Assembly: GCF_019459225.1 (NCBI RefSeq)
Contig: NZ_JAIAZY010000010.1
Coordinates: forward strand, 1-64,000
Direction of reading: 5' to 3'
DNA: 64,000 nucleotides
Source: Bacillus sp. IITD106
GTDB taxonomy: Bacteria > Bacillota > Bacilli > Bacillales > Bacillaceae_C
Part shown: in pieces, positions 1 to 8,827 of the stretch
How positions within the stretch are numbered: position 1 is the first letter of the stretch
Layout of the letters: every line of letters starts with the position of its first letter
Notes under the pieces: generated by a model
The model's database searches: none
Seen by the model: the letters and a program-made list of their open reading frames with translations, nothing else
What the model was told of the DNA's origin: nothing
Position numbers and translations under genes: made by a program

Positions 1-18
1 GTTTTCTATATTATGTAC

Positions 19-94
19 GAGCCATTAGCTCAGTCGGTAGAGCATCTGACTTTTAATCAGAGGGTCGCAGGTTCGAATCCTGCATGGCTCACCA
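19..94 (+). tRNA. tRNA-Lys (TTT)
   Basis: Cloverleaf with a 7-bp acceptor stem (GAGCCAT/ATGGCTC), anticodon TTT at 52-54 and encoded CCA. It is third in the B. subtilis trnB order; the Val and Thr genes that normally precede it would lie left of the window. Confidence 0.97.
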
Positions 95-129
95 AAGTTT
101 TTTGCTTTAGCAAAATAACTTACCATAAC

Positions 130-211
130 GCGGGTGTGGTGGAACTGGCAGACACGCTAGACTTAGGATCTAGTGCCGTAAGGCGTGGGGGTTCGACTCC
201 CTTCACCCGCA
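130..211 (+). tRNA. tRNA-Leu (TAG)
   Basis: Class II tRNA with a long variable arm. Acceptor GCGGGTG/CACCCGC, anticodon TAG at 164-166. CCA is not encoded (ATT follows), so the tail must be added after transcription. Confidence 0.96.
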
Positions 212-239
212 TTAGTAAATTTTTGAGCGTTGTTAATAC

Positions 240-314
240 GCGGAAGTAGTTCAGTGGTAGAACACCACCTTGCCAAGGTGGGGGTCGCGGGTTCGAATCC
301 CGTCTTCCGCTCCA
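240..314 (+). tRNA. tRNA-Gly (GCC)
   Basis: Acceptor GCGGAAG/CTTCCGC, anticodon GCC at 272-274, encoded CCA. Confidence 0.97.
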
Positions 315-320
315 ACTAAC

Positions 321-406
321 GCCGGGGTGGCGGAACAGGCAGACGCACAGGACTTAAAATCCTGCGGTAGGTGACTACCGTACCGGTTCGATTCCGGTCC
401 TCGGCA
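321..406 (+). tRNA. tRNA-Leu (TAA)
   Basis: Class II tRNA with a long variable arm. Acceptor GCCGGGG pairs with CCTCGGC through one G-T pair. Anticodon TAA at 355-357; no encoded CCA. It starts six bases after the preceding tRNA-Gly. Confidence 0.96.
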
Positions 407-464
407 TAAAACGATTTTAGATTTAACAAAATCGTTCCGCTCAAGGGAAATACATCCCATACAT

Positions 465-541
<77 letters not shown>

Positions 542-562
542 ATAGTTGTTTAAATAATATTT

Positions 563-639
563 CGGGAAGTAGCTCAGCTTGGTAGAGCACTTGGTTTGGG
601 ACCAAGGGGTCGCAGGTTCGAATCCTGTCTTCCCGACCA
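563..639 (+). tRNA. tRNA-Pro (TGG)
   Basis: Acceptor CGGGAAG/CTTCCCG, anticodon TGG at 597-599, encoded CCA. Confidence 0.97.
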
Positions 640-655
640 TTTAAAATATTTGTTT

Positions 656-731
656 GGGGCCTTAGCTCAGCTGGGAGAGCGCCTGCTTTGCACGCAGGAG
701 GTCAGCGGTTCGATCCCGCTAGGCTCCACCA
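656..731 (+). tRNA. tRNA-Ala (TGC)
   Basis: Acceptor GGGGCCT/AGGCTCC with one G-T pair, anticodon TGC at 689-691, encoded CCA. Confidence 0.97.
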
Positions 732-753
732 TTTTTATGTATACTAACAATAT

Positions 754-830
754 GGCGGCGTAGCTCAGCTGGCTAGAGCGTACGGTTCATACCCGTGAGG
801 TCGTGGGTTCGATCCCCTCCGCCGCTACCA
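754..830 (+). tRNA. tRNA-Met, elongator (CAT)
   Basis: Anticodon CAT at 788-790 in the loop TTCATAC. The standard acceptor pairing and this loop mark it as elongator Met rather than initiator or Ile2. Encoded CCA. Confidence 0.92.
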
Positions 831-837
831 TATTATT

Positions 838-914
838 GGACCTTTAGCTCAGCTGGTTAGAGCAGACGGCTCATAACCGTCCGGTCGTAGGTTCGAGTCC
901 TACAAGGTCCACCA
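838..914 (+). tRNA. tRNA-Ile2 (CAT, lysidine type)
   Basis: Anticodon CAT at 872-874 in the loop CTCATAA. The body matches what I recall of the B. subtilis tRNA-Ile2 whose C34 is converted to lysidine by TilS. The Met-Ile2-Ser-fMet order of trnB supports this. Automatic tools often call it Met. Confidence 0.85.
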
Positions 915-930
915 TTTCATTTTTATTCGT

Positions 931-1023
931 GGAGGAATACCCAAGTCTGGCTGAAGGGATCGGTCTTGAAAACCGACAGGCGGGTTAAACCGCGCGGGGG
1001 TTCGAATCCCTCTTCCTCCGCCA
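931..1023 (+). tRNA. tRNA-Ser (TGA)
   Basis: Class II tRNA with a long variable arm. Acceptor GGAGGAA/TTCCTCC, anticodon TGA at 967-969, encoded CCA. Confidence 0.97.
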
Positions 1024-1044
1024 TATGTTTTATCTTATTATTGT

Positions 1045-1118
<74 letters not shown>

Positions 1119-1130
1119 TTAACTTACTAT

Positions 1131-1209
1131 CAAGTAAACTTGAAAAGTAATGTAAGTAATTTTCGAGTAAACTCGAAAAATAATGTAGGTTATTTTCAAG
1201 TGAAACTTG
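1131..1209 (+). repeat. three 33-bp-period mini-hairpins inside the tRNA operon
   Basis: Three short inverted repeats lie at 1131-1142 (CAAGTAAACTTG), 1164-1175 (CGAGTAAACTCG) and 1197-1209 (CAAGTGAAACTTG). Each begins exactly 33 bases after the last. Runs of T and A beside the second and third lengthen their stems to about nine pairs. The second differs from the others by A to G on one arm and T to C on the other, so the pairing is kept. They fill the spacer between fMet and Asp. Confidence 0.75.
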
Positions 1210-1219
1210 AAAAAACCCT

Positions 1220-1296
1220 GGTCCGGTAGTTCAGTTGGTTAGAATGCCTGCCTGTCACGCAGGAGGTCGCGGGTTCGAGTCCCGTCCGGACCGCCA
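1220..1296 (+). tRNA. tRNA-Asp (GTC)
   Basis: Acceptor GGTCCGG/CCGGACC, anticodon GTC at 1254-1256, encoded CCA. Confidence 0.97.
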
Positions 1297-1313
1297 TAAT
1301 TTTTATTCATAGT

Positions 1314-1389
1314 GGCTCAGTAGCTCAGTCGGTAGAGCAAAGGACTGAAAATCCTTGTGTCGGCGGTTCGATTCCGTCCTGAGCCACCA
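1314..1389 (+). tRNA. tRNA-Phe (GAA)
   Basis: Acceptor GGCTCAG/CTGAGCC, anticodon GAA at 1347-1349, encoded CCA. Confidence 0.97.
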
Positions 1390-1414
1390 TTTAAATTATA
1401 CGATGCAAAAGAAT

Positions 1415-1490
1415 GGCGGCTATGGCGAAATGGTCAACGCATCGGATTGTGGCTCCGACATCGTGGGTTCGATTCCCACTAGTCGCCCCA
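1415..1490 (+). tRNA. tRNA-His (GTG)
   Basis: Anticodon GTG at 1449-1451. The 5' end carries the extra G(-1) facing C73 that is typical of tRNA-His. Encoded CCA. Confidence 0.96.
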
Positions 1491-1517
1491 AAATATTTTG
1501 TGTTAATATAATTTTAT

Positions 1518-1591
1518 GCGGGTGTAGTTTAGTGGTAAAACCACAGCCTTCCAAGCTGTTGATGAGGGTTCGATTCCCTTCACCCGCTCCA
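1518..1591 (+). tRNA. tRNA-Gly (TCC)
   Basis: Acceptor GCGGGTG/CACCCGC, anticodon TCC at 1550-1552, encoded CCA. Confidence 0.97.
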
Positions 1592-1602
1592 TATTCTAAT
1601 AT

Positions 1603-1679
<77 letters not shown>

Positions 1680-1680
1680 T

Positions 1681-1752
1681 TCCGCAGTAGCTCAGTGGTA
1701 GAGCTATCGGCTGTTAACCGATCGGTCGTAGGTTCGAATCCTACCTGCGGAG
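1681..1752 (+). tRNA. tRNA-Asn (GTT)
   Basis: Acceptor TCCGCAG/CTGCGGA, anticodon GTT at 1713-1715. No CCA is encoded (TTC follows the discriminator G). Confidence 0.96.
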
Positions 1753-1760
1753 TTCTGTGT

Positions 1761-1851
1761 GGGGAAGTACTCAAGAGGCTGAAGAGGTGCCCCTGCTAAG
1801 GGCATAGGTCGCGTAAGCGGCGCGAGGGTTCAAATCCCTCCTTCTCCGCCA
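1761..1851 (+). tRNA. tRNA-Ser (GCT)
   Basis: Class II tRNA with a long variable arm. Acceptor GGGGAAG/CTTCTCC with one G-T pair, anticodon GCT at 1795-1797, encoded CCA. Confidence 0.96.
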
Positions 1852-1864
1852 TACATATTACTTT

Positions 1865-1936
1865 GGCCCCTTGGTCAAGCGGTTAAGACACCGCCCTTTC
1901 ACGGCGGTAACACGGGTTCGAATCCCGTAGGGGTCA
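1865..1936 (+). tRNA. tRNA-Glu (TTC)
   Basis: Acceptor GGCCCCT/AGGGGTC with one G-T pair, anticodon TTC at 1898-1900, no encoded CCA. Last tRNA of the cluster, as in trnB; the terminator follows at once. Confidence 0.96.
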
Positions 1937-1944
1937 TCTCATTA

Positions 1945-1977
1945 AGAAACCATCTGATATTGTCAGATGGTTCTTTT
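1945..1977. terminator. bidirectional terminator, tRNA operon / yteA
   Basis: Inverted repeat AACCATCTGA / TCAGATGGTT with a 5-base loop, flanked by an A-rich left arm and a T-rich right arm (TTCTTTT). It can end the rightward tRNA transcript and the leftward yteA transcript. Confidence 0.85.
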
Positions 1978-2002
1978 ATATATGAATTCACAATTATTGA
2001 AA

Positions 2003-2746
2003 CTAGTCTTCATCATCAACATAGCCGTCCGTATATTTATATGGAACATCTCCAAACGGTGCTTCAATTCCTTCTTTATCCAATATTTCTTCATACTCCA
2101 TTTTTTCTTCAGAATTGTAGGATTTTATATCTTTTCCGTCTATATCAGTCCCCGTAAAGGTTTCGTATTCCTCAACAAATCCATCCTTTATGTCACCTTC
2201 ATACAAATCATTATAATCATTAAAGTCTCCTTCAAAATCAGAAGGTGTTTCAGATGTACCGTACTTCGCCACTTCCTGGAAACTATCTTGATAATCTTTT
2301 ACAGAACTCCTTTTATCGCGGAAAGCAAAAGAATTATCTGTTGCCGGTTTCAATAATTGTTCTTCAACAGGGCGGTCCTCGTGTAACATTTGTTCAGGTG
2401 AATGTTCTACACAAAATGTAGTATTTGGAATGGCTTCTAGTCTCTCATAAGGAATATCTTTTCCACAAACTTCACATCTTCCATACGTCCCGGCTTCCAT
2501 CGCTTCAAGTGCTTGATCTACTTTTACTAGTTCCGATTCGGAATGTACACTCAAAGCGAAATCTCTTTCCCGTTCAAAAAGCTCAGTTCCCATATCTGCA
2601 GGGTGGTTATCGTACATCGATAATTCTCTTTCCCTTGCGTTTCCACTTCCAACTACTTCTTCATCTTGATGAATATCTTCCGTTAATTGCTTTTTTATCT
2701 CTAAAAGTTCAGTTTTTAAATGTGCTAATTGCTTTTGTGTCAACAT
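2003..2746 (-). CDS. yteA: YteA family zinc-finger protein (DksA/TraR type)
   Basis: A 247-residue protein of the Bacillus YteA branch of the DksA/TraR family. The N-terminal half is helical and charged. A zinc finger lies near residues 92-115, with Cys-Glu-Val-Cys, then Cys-Val-Glu-His about 17 residues later, so the fourth ligand is His rather than Cys. The C-terminal third is acidic and looks disordered. DksA-like proteins bind the RNA polymerase secondary channel; the family model is linked to spore formers, but the role of YteA itself is not established. The ATG at 2746 follows AAAGGAC at good spacing. It stands alone, between the tRNA cluster and menA, with a terminator on each side. 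Confidence 0.88.
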   Translation of the reverse strand: MLTQKQLAHLKTELLEIKKQLTEDIHQDEEVVGSGNARERELSMYDNHPADMGTELFERERDFALSVHSESELVKVDQALEAMEAGTYGRCEVCGKDIPYERLEAIPNTTFCVEHSPEQMLHEDRPVEEQLLKPATDNSFAFRDKRSSVKDYQDSFQEVAKYGTSETPSDFEGDFNDYNDLYEGDIKDGFVEEYETFTGTDIDGKDIKSYNSEEKMEYEEILDKEGIEAPFGDVPYKYTDGYVDDED

Positions 2747-2846
2747 TTACATCACGTCCTTTATAATCAATTCCTTTTTAGTATGAACCTATTGTTTGTA
2801 AACAACCGTTTCCTTATAGTTTCCTTTTTTTACAAAATAGTAAACA

Positions 2847-2882
2847 TATTAAAAAAACACTTGCTATATAGACAAGTGTTTT
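2847..2882 (-). terminator. menA terminator
   Basis: Perfect 10-bp inverted repeat AAAACACTTG / CAAGTGTTTT, followed on the minus strand by a run of seven T. The menA stop codon lies in its first arm. Confidence 0.88.
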
Positions 2883-3804
2883 AAGAAAAATAGCTTATGA
2901 AAAGTCCAACTGCCATCAGAAAACCAAATATTGTATTCGTTTGGGCTGTTGCTTTCATCGCTGGCATCATTTGTACTGGTTCTGTTTTTCCAATAAAGCC
3001 TTTAACAGCTTTCAAAGCTTTCGGGATGCTAATAAAGGTAATTAAAAGCCAAAAAGAGGTTTCTGTAAAAAGTATTAAAAAAATAATCCAACTGTATGAA
3101 AAGATAAACATAGCAGCTAAAAGGCCAATGGCTTTTTGTCTTCCAATAATAATGGCGAGAGTTTTCCTGCCATTTTCCTGATCCCCGTCCAAATCCCGTA
3201 TATTATTCGCTAGCAAAATACTACCAATTAAAATGGAAACTGGGATGGATACGAGAATACTGATTTTTGAAATATTACCAGTCTGAATAAAATAAGAAAT
3301 TTGTATGATGACAACACCCATAAAAAATCCAGACATTAATTCACCGAATGGAGTGTAGGCAATAGGTTTGGGTCCACCTGTATAAAAGTATCCTACTGCC
3401 ATGCAAATTAGACCAACGACCGCAATCCACCAACTACTGCTCATTGCAATATAAAAACCTAATATGATGGATATTCCGAAAAGAAGAAAACCTAGGTTTA
3501 GAACAGTCTTTGGCTTTACTCCGTTTCGAACGATGGCGCCGCCGATCCCAACGGAATCTTCGTTGTCAAGGCCCCTAGCATAATCAAAATACTCGTTAAA
3601 CATATTCGTAGCTGTTTGAATAAGTAAGCTTGCGACGAGCATTGCAATAAATATCGGAATATGAATTGGGCCATTATTTATTGCCAATGCCGTTCCTAAC
3701 AAAACAGGAATAAAAGCTGCTGTCAATGTATGAGGGCGACTTAGTTGCCACCAAATCCGCCAACCTTTATCTGCCTGAACGACAGAGTTAGTTTGTATAT
3801 TCAT
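2881..3804 (-). CDS. menA: 1,4-dihydroxy-2-naphthoate polyprenyltransferase
   Basis: A UbiA-superfamily integral membrane prenyltransferase of 307 residues, the usual MenA length. It attaches the polyprenyl chain to DHNA, giving demethylmenaquinone at the membrane. Both Asp-rich prenyl-diphosphate/Mg sites are present: NxxxDYxxGxD near residues 70-80 and NNIRDLDGDQENGRKT near 200-215. Hydrophobic segments fill the spaces between. The ATG is preceded by AAGGGAGAG. It is transcribed away from menFDHBEC from a shared 225-bp region, so the membrane step is next to the soluble pathway but under its own promoter, as in B. subtilis. Confidence 0.95.
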   Translation of the reverse strand: MNIQTNSVVQADKGWRIWWQLSRPHTLTAAFIPVLLGTALAINNGPIHIPIFIAMLVASLLIQTATNMFNEYFDYARGLDNEDSVGIGGAIVRNGVKPKTVLNLGFLLFGISIILGFYIAMSSSWWIAVVGLICMAVGYFYTGGPKPIAYTPFGELMSGFFMGVVIIQISYFIQTGNISKISILVSIPVSILIGSILLANNIRDLDGDQENGRKTLAIIIGRQKAIGLLAAMFIFSYSWIIFLILFTETSFWLLITFISIPKALKAVKGFIGKTEPVQMMPAMKATAQTNTIFGFLMAVGLFISYFS

Positions 3805-3962
3805 TACATTTCTCTCCCTTAAAATGATACATAAAAAAATTACCCAAATGATAAACCTTGCAACGAAACATCTTCACCTATTAAAGTGTAGGTAATGAGT
3901 AAGCTTGTGTCAATCCATTTCATTAGAGAAGTGAGAGAAATGTTTTCCATAAGCATGATTGC

Positions 3963-3991
3963 TACATTTAGCTTCAATATTCATATATAAT
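3963..3991 (+). promoter_or_regulatory. candidate sigma-A promoter of the men operon
   Basis: A perfect TATAAT box at 3986-3991 lies 38 bases before the menF start. A weak -35 (TACATT, 3963-3968) sits 17 bases upstream. The -10 is convincing, the -35 poor, so this may depend on an activator or be mis-assigned. Confidence 0.45.
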
Positions 3992-4029
3992 AAAAGAAGT
4001 GAATTAGTAATAATGTTTTTGGAGAGATT

Positions 4030-5427
4030 ATGTTGACAAAATTATTAACACAGACGTCCCTGGATATTTTACAGACGAAACTTGATGGGAAAAATAAACT
4101 TTTAAGCTATACCTTCCCCATAGATTTTTATGATCCGTTAGACTTTTTTAATTATCAATCTTCTACTTTTAAAGGAAAAAGATTTTTCTGGAAGAGCTCT
4201 GATGGACTTTTATGGACGGTAGGACTAGGAATTGCCTCTGCCATTTCAGCGGATGATGCTGATAAAAGATTTCAGATAACAAACATCCAGTGGAACCAGC
4301 TCATAAAAAAGGCGAAAATTGATAATCCTTCAGGAGTCCCTGGTACAGGACCACTTTTATTTGGAGGATTTTCGTTCGATCCATACAGTGAGCATGAAAT
4401 GGAATGGGAAAATTTTGGACATTCTATTTTATACTTGCCGTCTTATATGTTAACTATTGCAGAAGGTCAATATTATTTGACGATTAATGTACTCTCAGAT
4501 GATGATCATATTAATATTGAGTCGCTTCATCTAAAGGCCGACCATTTCTTAAAAGAATTAAAGATGGAAAAGAATTTAAAGACGGCAAAGCCTATAAAAA
4601 TAAAATCTTTTAAAGAAGTTGCGCCAAAGAAATGGGTTCGTTCAGTAGAAGAAATTGTACATGTATTAAAGACGACGGACGTTAAAAAAGTTGTCTTTGC
4701 ACGAAAACTATTACTTGAGTTCGAGGACAATGCACAATCGTCTTATGTCATTAAACAATTAATTGAACAGCAACCGACTAGTTTTATATTTGCACTTGAA
4801 GTAGATGATTATTGTTTTCTAGGTGCATCTCCTGAAAGACTTATTAAAAAAACAGGTGATGATGTTTTATCTACATGTTTAGCTGGTTCAATCGGTCGAA
4901 ACCATAATGAAGAAGAGGATCAAAAGCTTGGCGAAATGCTGTTAAAAGATCATAAGAACCTATTTGAACATGAGTTGGTCGTATCGATGGTAGAAGATGC
5001 ACTCAAGCCTTATTGCGCGGAAATTAATATCCCTAAAGAACCAACCCTAATGAAAACGCCAGACATACAACATTTATATACGCCCGTAACGGGAAAAGCA
5101 AATAATGATTTTTCAATATTAAATGTGGTAGAGAAATTGCATCCTACTCCTGCTTTAGGGGGAGTTCCAACGAAGGCAGCCTTAAAGATCATTCGAGATA
5201 AAGAAAACATGGACCGTGGTTTTTATGCTGGGCCCATTGGCTGGACGGATTATCTAGGGAATGGAGAATTTGCTGTCGGCATCCGTTCAGGCTTGTTAAA
5301 TGGAAATAAAGCATATTTATATGCGGGATGTGGACTAGTGCCTGATTCCGTTGCGGAAGATGAATTAAAAGAAACGAGAATAAAATTCCAGCCTATGTTG
5401 AAAGCAACTGGAGGAGAGAGTATATGA
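4030..5427 (+). CDS. menF: isochorismate synthase MenF
   Basis: A chorismate-utilising enzyme of 465 residues that isomerises chorismate to isochorismate, the entry to menaquinone synthesis. The C-terminal chorismate-binding domain begins near residue 200: KKVVFARK near 219-226 holds the likely general-base Lys, then GASPERL near 265-271, LAGSIGR near 284-290, and GFYAGPIGW with FAVGIRSG near 397-421. The ATG has GGAG five bases upstream; a TTG one codon further is a possible alternative. Its stop overlaps the menD start (ATGA), so the two are translationally coupled. First gene of the six-gene men operon. Confidence 0.95.
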   Translation: MLTKLLTQTSLDILQTKLDGKNKLLSYTFPIDFYDPLDFFNYQSSTFKGKRFFWKSSDGLLWTVGLGIASAISADDADKRFQITNIQWNQLIKKAKIDNPSGVPGTGPLLFGGFSFDPYSEHEMEWENFGHSILYLPSYMLTIAEGQYYLTINVLSDDDHINIESLHLKADHFLKELKMEKNLKTAKPIKIKSFKEVAPKKWVRSVEEIVHVLKTTDVKKVVFARKLLLEFEDNAQSSYVIKQLIEQQPTSFIFALEVDDYCFLGASPERLIKKTGDDVLSTCLAGSIGRNHNEEEDQKLGEMLLKDHKNLFEHELVVSMVEDALKPYCAEINIPKEPTLMKTPDIQHLYTPVTGKANNDFSILNVVEKLHPTPALGGVPTKAALKIIRDKENMDRGFYAGPIGWTDYLGNGEFAVGIRSGLLNGNKAYLYAGCGLVPDSVAEDELKETRIKFQPMLKATGGESI

Positions 5428-7169
5428 GCCATCAAGAGGCACTTACAAAATATCTTGCTGCATTTATAACAGGTCTTGTCCAAGCTGGGATAAAAGATGT
5501 TGTCATTAGTCCTGGTTCACGCTCAACTCCTCTCGCATTAATGTTTTCAGAACATCGTGATGTAAAAGTATATATGAATGTGGATGAACGCTCTGCCGCA
5601 TTTTTTGCTTTAGGACTTGCAAAAGCTTCAGGAAATCCAGTTGGTTTGCTCTGCACTTCGGGAACTGCTGCTGCCAATTATTATCCTGCTGTTATAGAAG
5701 CAAGTCTTTCAGGTGTGCCATTAATTGTGATGACGGCGGATCGTCCTCATGAGCTGCGCGATGTCGGTGCACCGCAAGCCATTGATCAGCTCCATTTATA
5801 CGGGCGCCATGTAAAATGGTTTGCAGAAATGGCCTTGCCGGAAGTGGGAACAGCTCAGCTTCGTTATGCTAAAACAACAGCGATTAGGGCAGTGAAAGAA
5901 GCAATAGGGGATAACAGAGGTCCAGTCCATTTAAATTTTCCTTTGCGTGAGCCGCTTCTGCCTTTGCTTGACCCTTACCCTTTTAATGAAGAAGAGGCTA
6001 CGATTACAATTGAAGACAGCATCCTTTTTCTTCCATATAGAAAAATGAAAAACATTGCCGAACAATTGCAGGGAACAGAGAAAGGATTAATCATCTGCGG
6101 AAAAATCGAAGAGGATGGTTTCACTGAAGCTGTTACAACCTTAGCGAGAAAGCTTAGTTTTCCTATTTTAGCCGACCCGCTTTCGCAGCTTAGAAGTAGT
6201 TCTTTGTCTGAAACGACTGTCGTCGATAGTTATGACGCCATTTTAAGAGCGAAAAAAGTTGTGACTGAACTTAAACCGGAAGTGATTATCCGCTTTGGGG
6301 GAGCGCCAGTATCAAAGTCACTTTCAATTTTTATGAAAAGTTTAAATGATACATACCATATCGTTGTGGATAGTGGATCTAAATGGAGAGATCCGAACTA
6401 TGTAGGGACAACGATGATTCATTGTAACGAAACAGCTTTTTGTACAGAACTTGCTACTTTAATTCAAGATAAAAAGTCATCTAACTGGCTATCAACATGG
6501 TTGGAAATGGATGACATTGCAAAAAAAACGATTTTTAATCATATGCAATTAATTGAAGAGCTAGAAGAAGGAAAAGCAGTCTATGAGCTAGTGAATCTCC
6601 TCCCTGTTGACAGCACCGTATTTGTAGGAAATAGTATGCCGATTAGGGACATCGATTCGTTTTTCCATAAAAATAGTAAAAATATTACGGTGATGGCCAA
6701 TAGGGGAGCAAATGGAATCGATGGCGTTGTATCAACCGCCTTAGGGGCATCTGTCTATAAACGACCGCTTTTTCTAGTCATTGGTGACCTTTCGTTTTTT
6801 CATGATCTAAATGGTTTATTGATGGCAAAATTACACAAATTGAACATGACAATCATTTTGCTAAATAATGACGGTGGTGGAATCTTCTCGTATTTACCAC
6901 AGTATGGTGAGCCTAAGCATTTTGAAGTGTTATTTGGAACACCTACCGGCTTGAATTATGAACATGCAGTACAGATGTATCACGGCCAATATACAAAAAT
7001 CCTCGACTGGGAAGGATTGAAAATGGCCATTTTAGATTCCATCAGTTACGAAGGATTAAATGTGATCGAAATTCCGACAGATCGTGAAAGAAACTTGTCC
7101 TCTCATCGTGAAATGTGGGAGAAGGTTTCCCAGGAAATAAACTTATTCCTACTGGATGCTGAACAATGA
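5424..7169 (+). CDS. menD: SEPHCHC synthase MenD (ThDP-dependent)
   Basis: A 581-residue thiamine-diphosphate enzyme joining isochorismate and 2-oxoglutarate to give SEPHCHC. The N-terminal Pyr domain holds SPGSRSTPL (29-37) and VDERSAAF (53-60), whose Glu55 should activate ThDP. The C-terminal PP domain holds GDLSFFHD near 452 and LNNDGGGIFSYLPQ near 480, the metal/diphosphate-binding motif. Full family length. It overlaps menF by four bases upstream and menH by four bases downstream, each as ATGA. Confidence 0.96.
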   Translation: MSHQEALTKYLAAFITGLVQAGIKDVVISPGSRSTPLALMFSEHRDVKVYMNVDERSAAFFALGLAKASGNPVGLLCTSGTAAANYYPAVIEASLSGVPLIVMTADRPHELRDVGAPQAIDQLHLYGRHVKWFAEMALPEVGTAQLRYAKTTAIRAVKEAIGDNRGPVHLNFPLREPLLPLLDPYPFNEEEATITIEDSILFLPYRKMKNIAEQLQGTEKGLIICGKIEEDGFTEAVTTLARKLSFPILADPLSQLRSSSLSETTVVDSYDAILRAKKVVTELKPEVIIRFGGAPVSKSLSIFMKSLNDTYHIVVDSGSKWRDPNYVGTTMIHCNETAFCTELATLIQDKKSSNWLSTWLEMDDIAKKTIFNHMQLIEELEEGKAVYELVNLLPVDSTVFVGNSMPIRDIDSFFHKNSKNITVMANRGANGIDGVVSTALGASVYKRPLFLVIGDLSFFHDLNGLLMAKLHKLNMTIILLNNDGGGIFSYLPQYGEPKHFEVLFGTPTGLNYEHAVQMYHGQYTKILDWEGLKMAILDSISYEGLNVIEIPTDRERNLSSHREMWEKVSQEINLFLLDAEQ

Positions 7170-7978
7170 ATATAATCGTCGATGGCATTGATTATTATTA
7201 TGAGGTATCTGGAAAGGGAGAACCCGTGATACTTTTGCATGGGTTTACAGGTGATCATTCAACATGGAATCCAATTAAACAATATTTAATCGATTCCTTT
7301 CAAGTCATACGTATTGATATTATCGGTCATGGGAAAACTTCATCTCCGCCTGATGTAAGCAAATATAGAATGGAACAAGTCGTTTCCCAAATAAATGGAA
7401 TCTTGGACCATTTATCGTTAAAAAAAGCACATATGCTCGGTTATTCGATGGGGGGAAGGCTAGCTCTAAGCTATGCGATTGCTAACCCTGAACGAGTGAA
7501 AAGTCTCGTTCTTGAGAGTACCTCTCCAGGTTTAAGAACGGAAGAAGAGAGAAGATTACGTGTCCAAGCAGATGAACAGCTGAGTGATAAAATCTTGCGA
7601 GATGGAATTGAAAAATTTGTTGATTATTGGGAGAATATCCCTTTATTTAAAACGCAAAAAAATATAAATATTCTAGCTCGTGAGCAAATTCGGCAACAAC
7701 GGCTTGCAAACAATCCGATTGGTTTAGCGAATAGTTTAAAAGGAATGGGCACAGGTGCGCAGCCTTCGTATTGGGATGAGCTTGCTGCATTGGATATGCC
7801 TGTATTATTACTTTGTGGTGAACTGGATTCGAAGTTTTGTAGGATATCAAAAGAAATGCAATTATTAATCAAAAATGCGGACCTTGTCGAAGTGAATGAA
7901 GTAGGACATGCAATTCACGTGGAGGATCCAAAAAAATTTGGTACAATAGTGAAGGAGTTTTTGTGTAAAATTTCATAA
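7166..7978 (+). CDS. menH: SHCHC synthase MenH (alpha/beta hydrolase)
   Basis: A 270-residue alpha/beta-hydrolase fold protein that removes pyruvate from SEPHCHC to give SHCHC. Visible catalytic elements are HGFTG (25-29, oxyanion region), GYSMGG around the nucleophile Ser94, an acidic residue in CGELDSKF near 220, and His in NEVGHAIH near 249. The start overlaps the menD stop (ATGA) and has no strong ribosome binding site of its own, so it probably depends on translational coupling. The pathway context separates it from generic esterases. Confidence 0.92.
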   Translation: MNIIVDGIDYYYEVSGKGEPVILLHGFTGDHSTWNPIKQYLIDSFQVIRIDIIGHGKTSSPPDVSKYRMEQVVSQINGILDHLSLKKAHMLGYSMGGRLALSYAIANPERVKSLVLESTSPGLRTEEERRLRVQADEQLSDKILRDGIEKFVDYWENIPLFKTQKNINILAREQIRQQRLANNPIGLANSLKGMGTGAQPSYWDELAALDMPVLLLCGELDSKFCRISKEMQLLIKNADLVEVNEVGHAIHVEDPKKFGTIVKEFLCKIS

Positions 7979-7994
7979 AAGGAGGAAATGAAAA

Positions 7995-8813
7995 ATGGGA
8001 TATAATTGGACGAAGGAAAGAGAATACGAAGATATTTTATATGAGACATATAATGGGATAGCAAAAATTTCAATTAATCGACCGGAAGTACATAACGCAT
8101 TTAGACCAAAAACAGTAATGGAATTAATCGACGCATTTGCATATGCCCGTGACGATGAAAATGTTGGTGTCATTATCTTAACAGGAACGGGCGGAAAAGC
8201 ATTCTGCTCTGGTGGCGATCAAAAAGTCCGCGGTCATGGTGGCTATGTTGGAGAAGATAATATTCCACGCTTAAACGTCCTCGACTTGCAAAGACTTATA
8301 AGAGTGATTCCGAAACCAGTAGTAGCCATGGTTGCAGGGTACGCAATCGGAGGAGGACATGTTCTCCATGTTGTCTGTGATTTAACAATTGCTGCCGATA
8401 ATGCGATTTTCGGACAAACAGGACCAAAAGTAGGAAGCTTCGATGCTGGATATGGTTCTGGCTATTTGGCTCGTATCGTCGGCCATAAAAAAGCGAAAGA
8501 AATATGGTTCTTGTGCCGTCAATATAATGCTCAGGAAGCTCTTGATATGGGTCTAGTCAACACAGTCGTACCACTTGAGCAATTAGAAGAAGAAACGGTA
8601 AAATGGTGTGAAGAAATGCTTGAAAAGAGCCCTACTGCCTTACGTTTCTTAAAAGCAGCATTTAACGCTGATACGGATGGTCTTGCAGGTCTTCAACAAC
8701 TGGCAGGCGATGCGACACTTCTTTATTATACGACGGATGAAGCGAAAGAAGGACGCGATGCATTTAAAGAAAAGCGCAAGCCCGACTTTGGGCAATTCCC
8801 GAGATTCCCTTAA
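7995..8813 (+). CDS. menB: 1,4-dihydroxy-2-naphthoyl-CoA synthase MenB
   Basis: A crotonase-fold ring-closing enzyme of 272 residues. It converts o-succinylbenzoyl-CoA to DHNA-CoA by an intramolecular Claisen condensation. [17 protein letters not shown] near 71-87 is the flexible active-site loop, and [12 protein letters not shown] carries the oxyanion glycines. [15 protein letters not shown] resembles the bicarbonate-dependent (type I) enzymes, which have Gly where type II has Asp; that subtype call is inference. A strong AAAGGAGG lies upstream of the ATG. MenE, which makes its substrate, is encoded next, after a terminator-like hairpin. Confidence 0.96.
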   Translation: MGYNWTKEREYEDILYETYNGIAKISINRPEVHNAFRPKTVMELIDAFAYARDDENVGVIILTGTGGKAFCSGGDQKVRGHGGYVGEDNIPRLNVLDLQRLIRVIPKPVVAMVAGYAIGGGHVLHVVCDLTIAADNAIFGQTGPKVGSFDAGYGSGYLARIVGHKKAKEIWFLCRQYNAQEALDMGLVNTVVPLEQLEEETVKWCEEMLEKSPTALRFLKAAFNADTDGLAGLQQLAGDATLLYYTTDEAKEGRDAFKEKRKPDFGQFPRFP

Positions 8814-8827
8814 TACGCTAATTTTCA

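Noticed and set aside
13-249. Open frame of 78 codons over the tRNA-Lys and tRNA-Leu genes
   Set aside because: It lies wholly on tRNA genes, has no ribosome binding site, and its peptide is a translation of tRNA arms. The same holds for frames at 251-460, 1355-1612 and 1420-1680.
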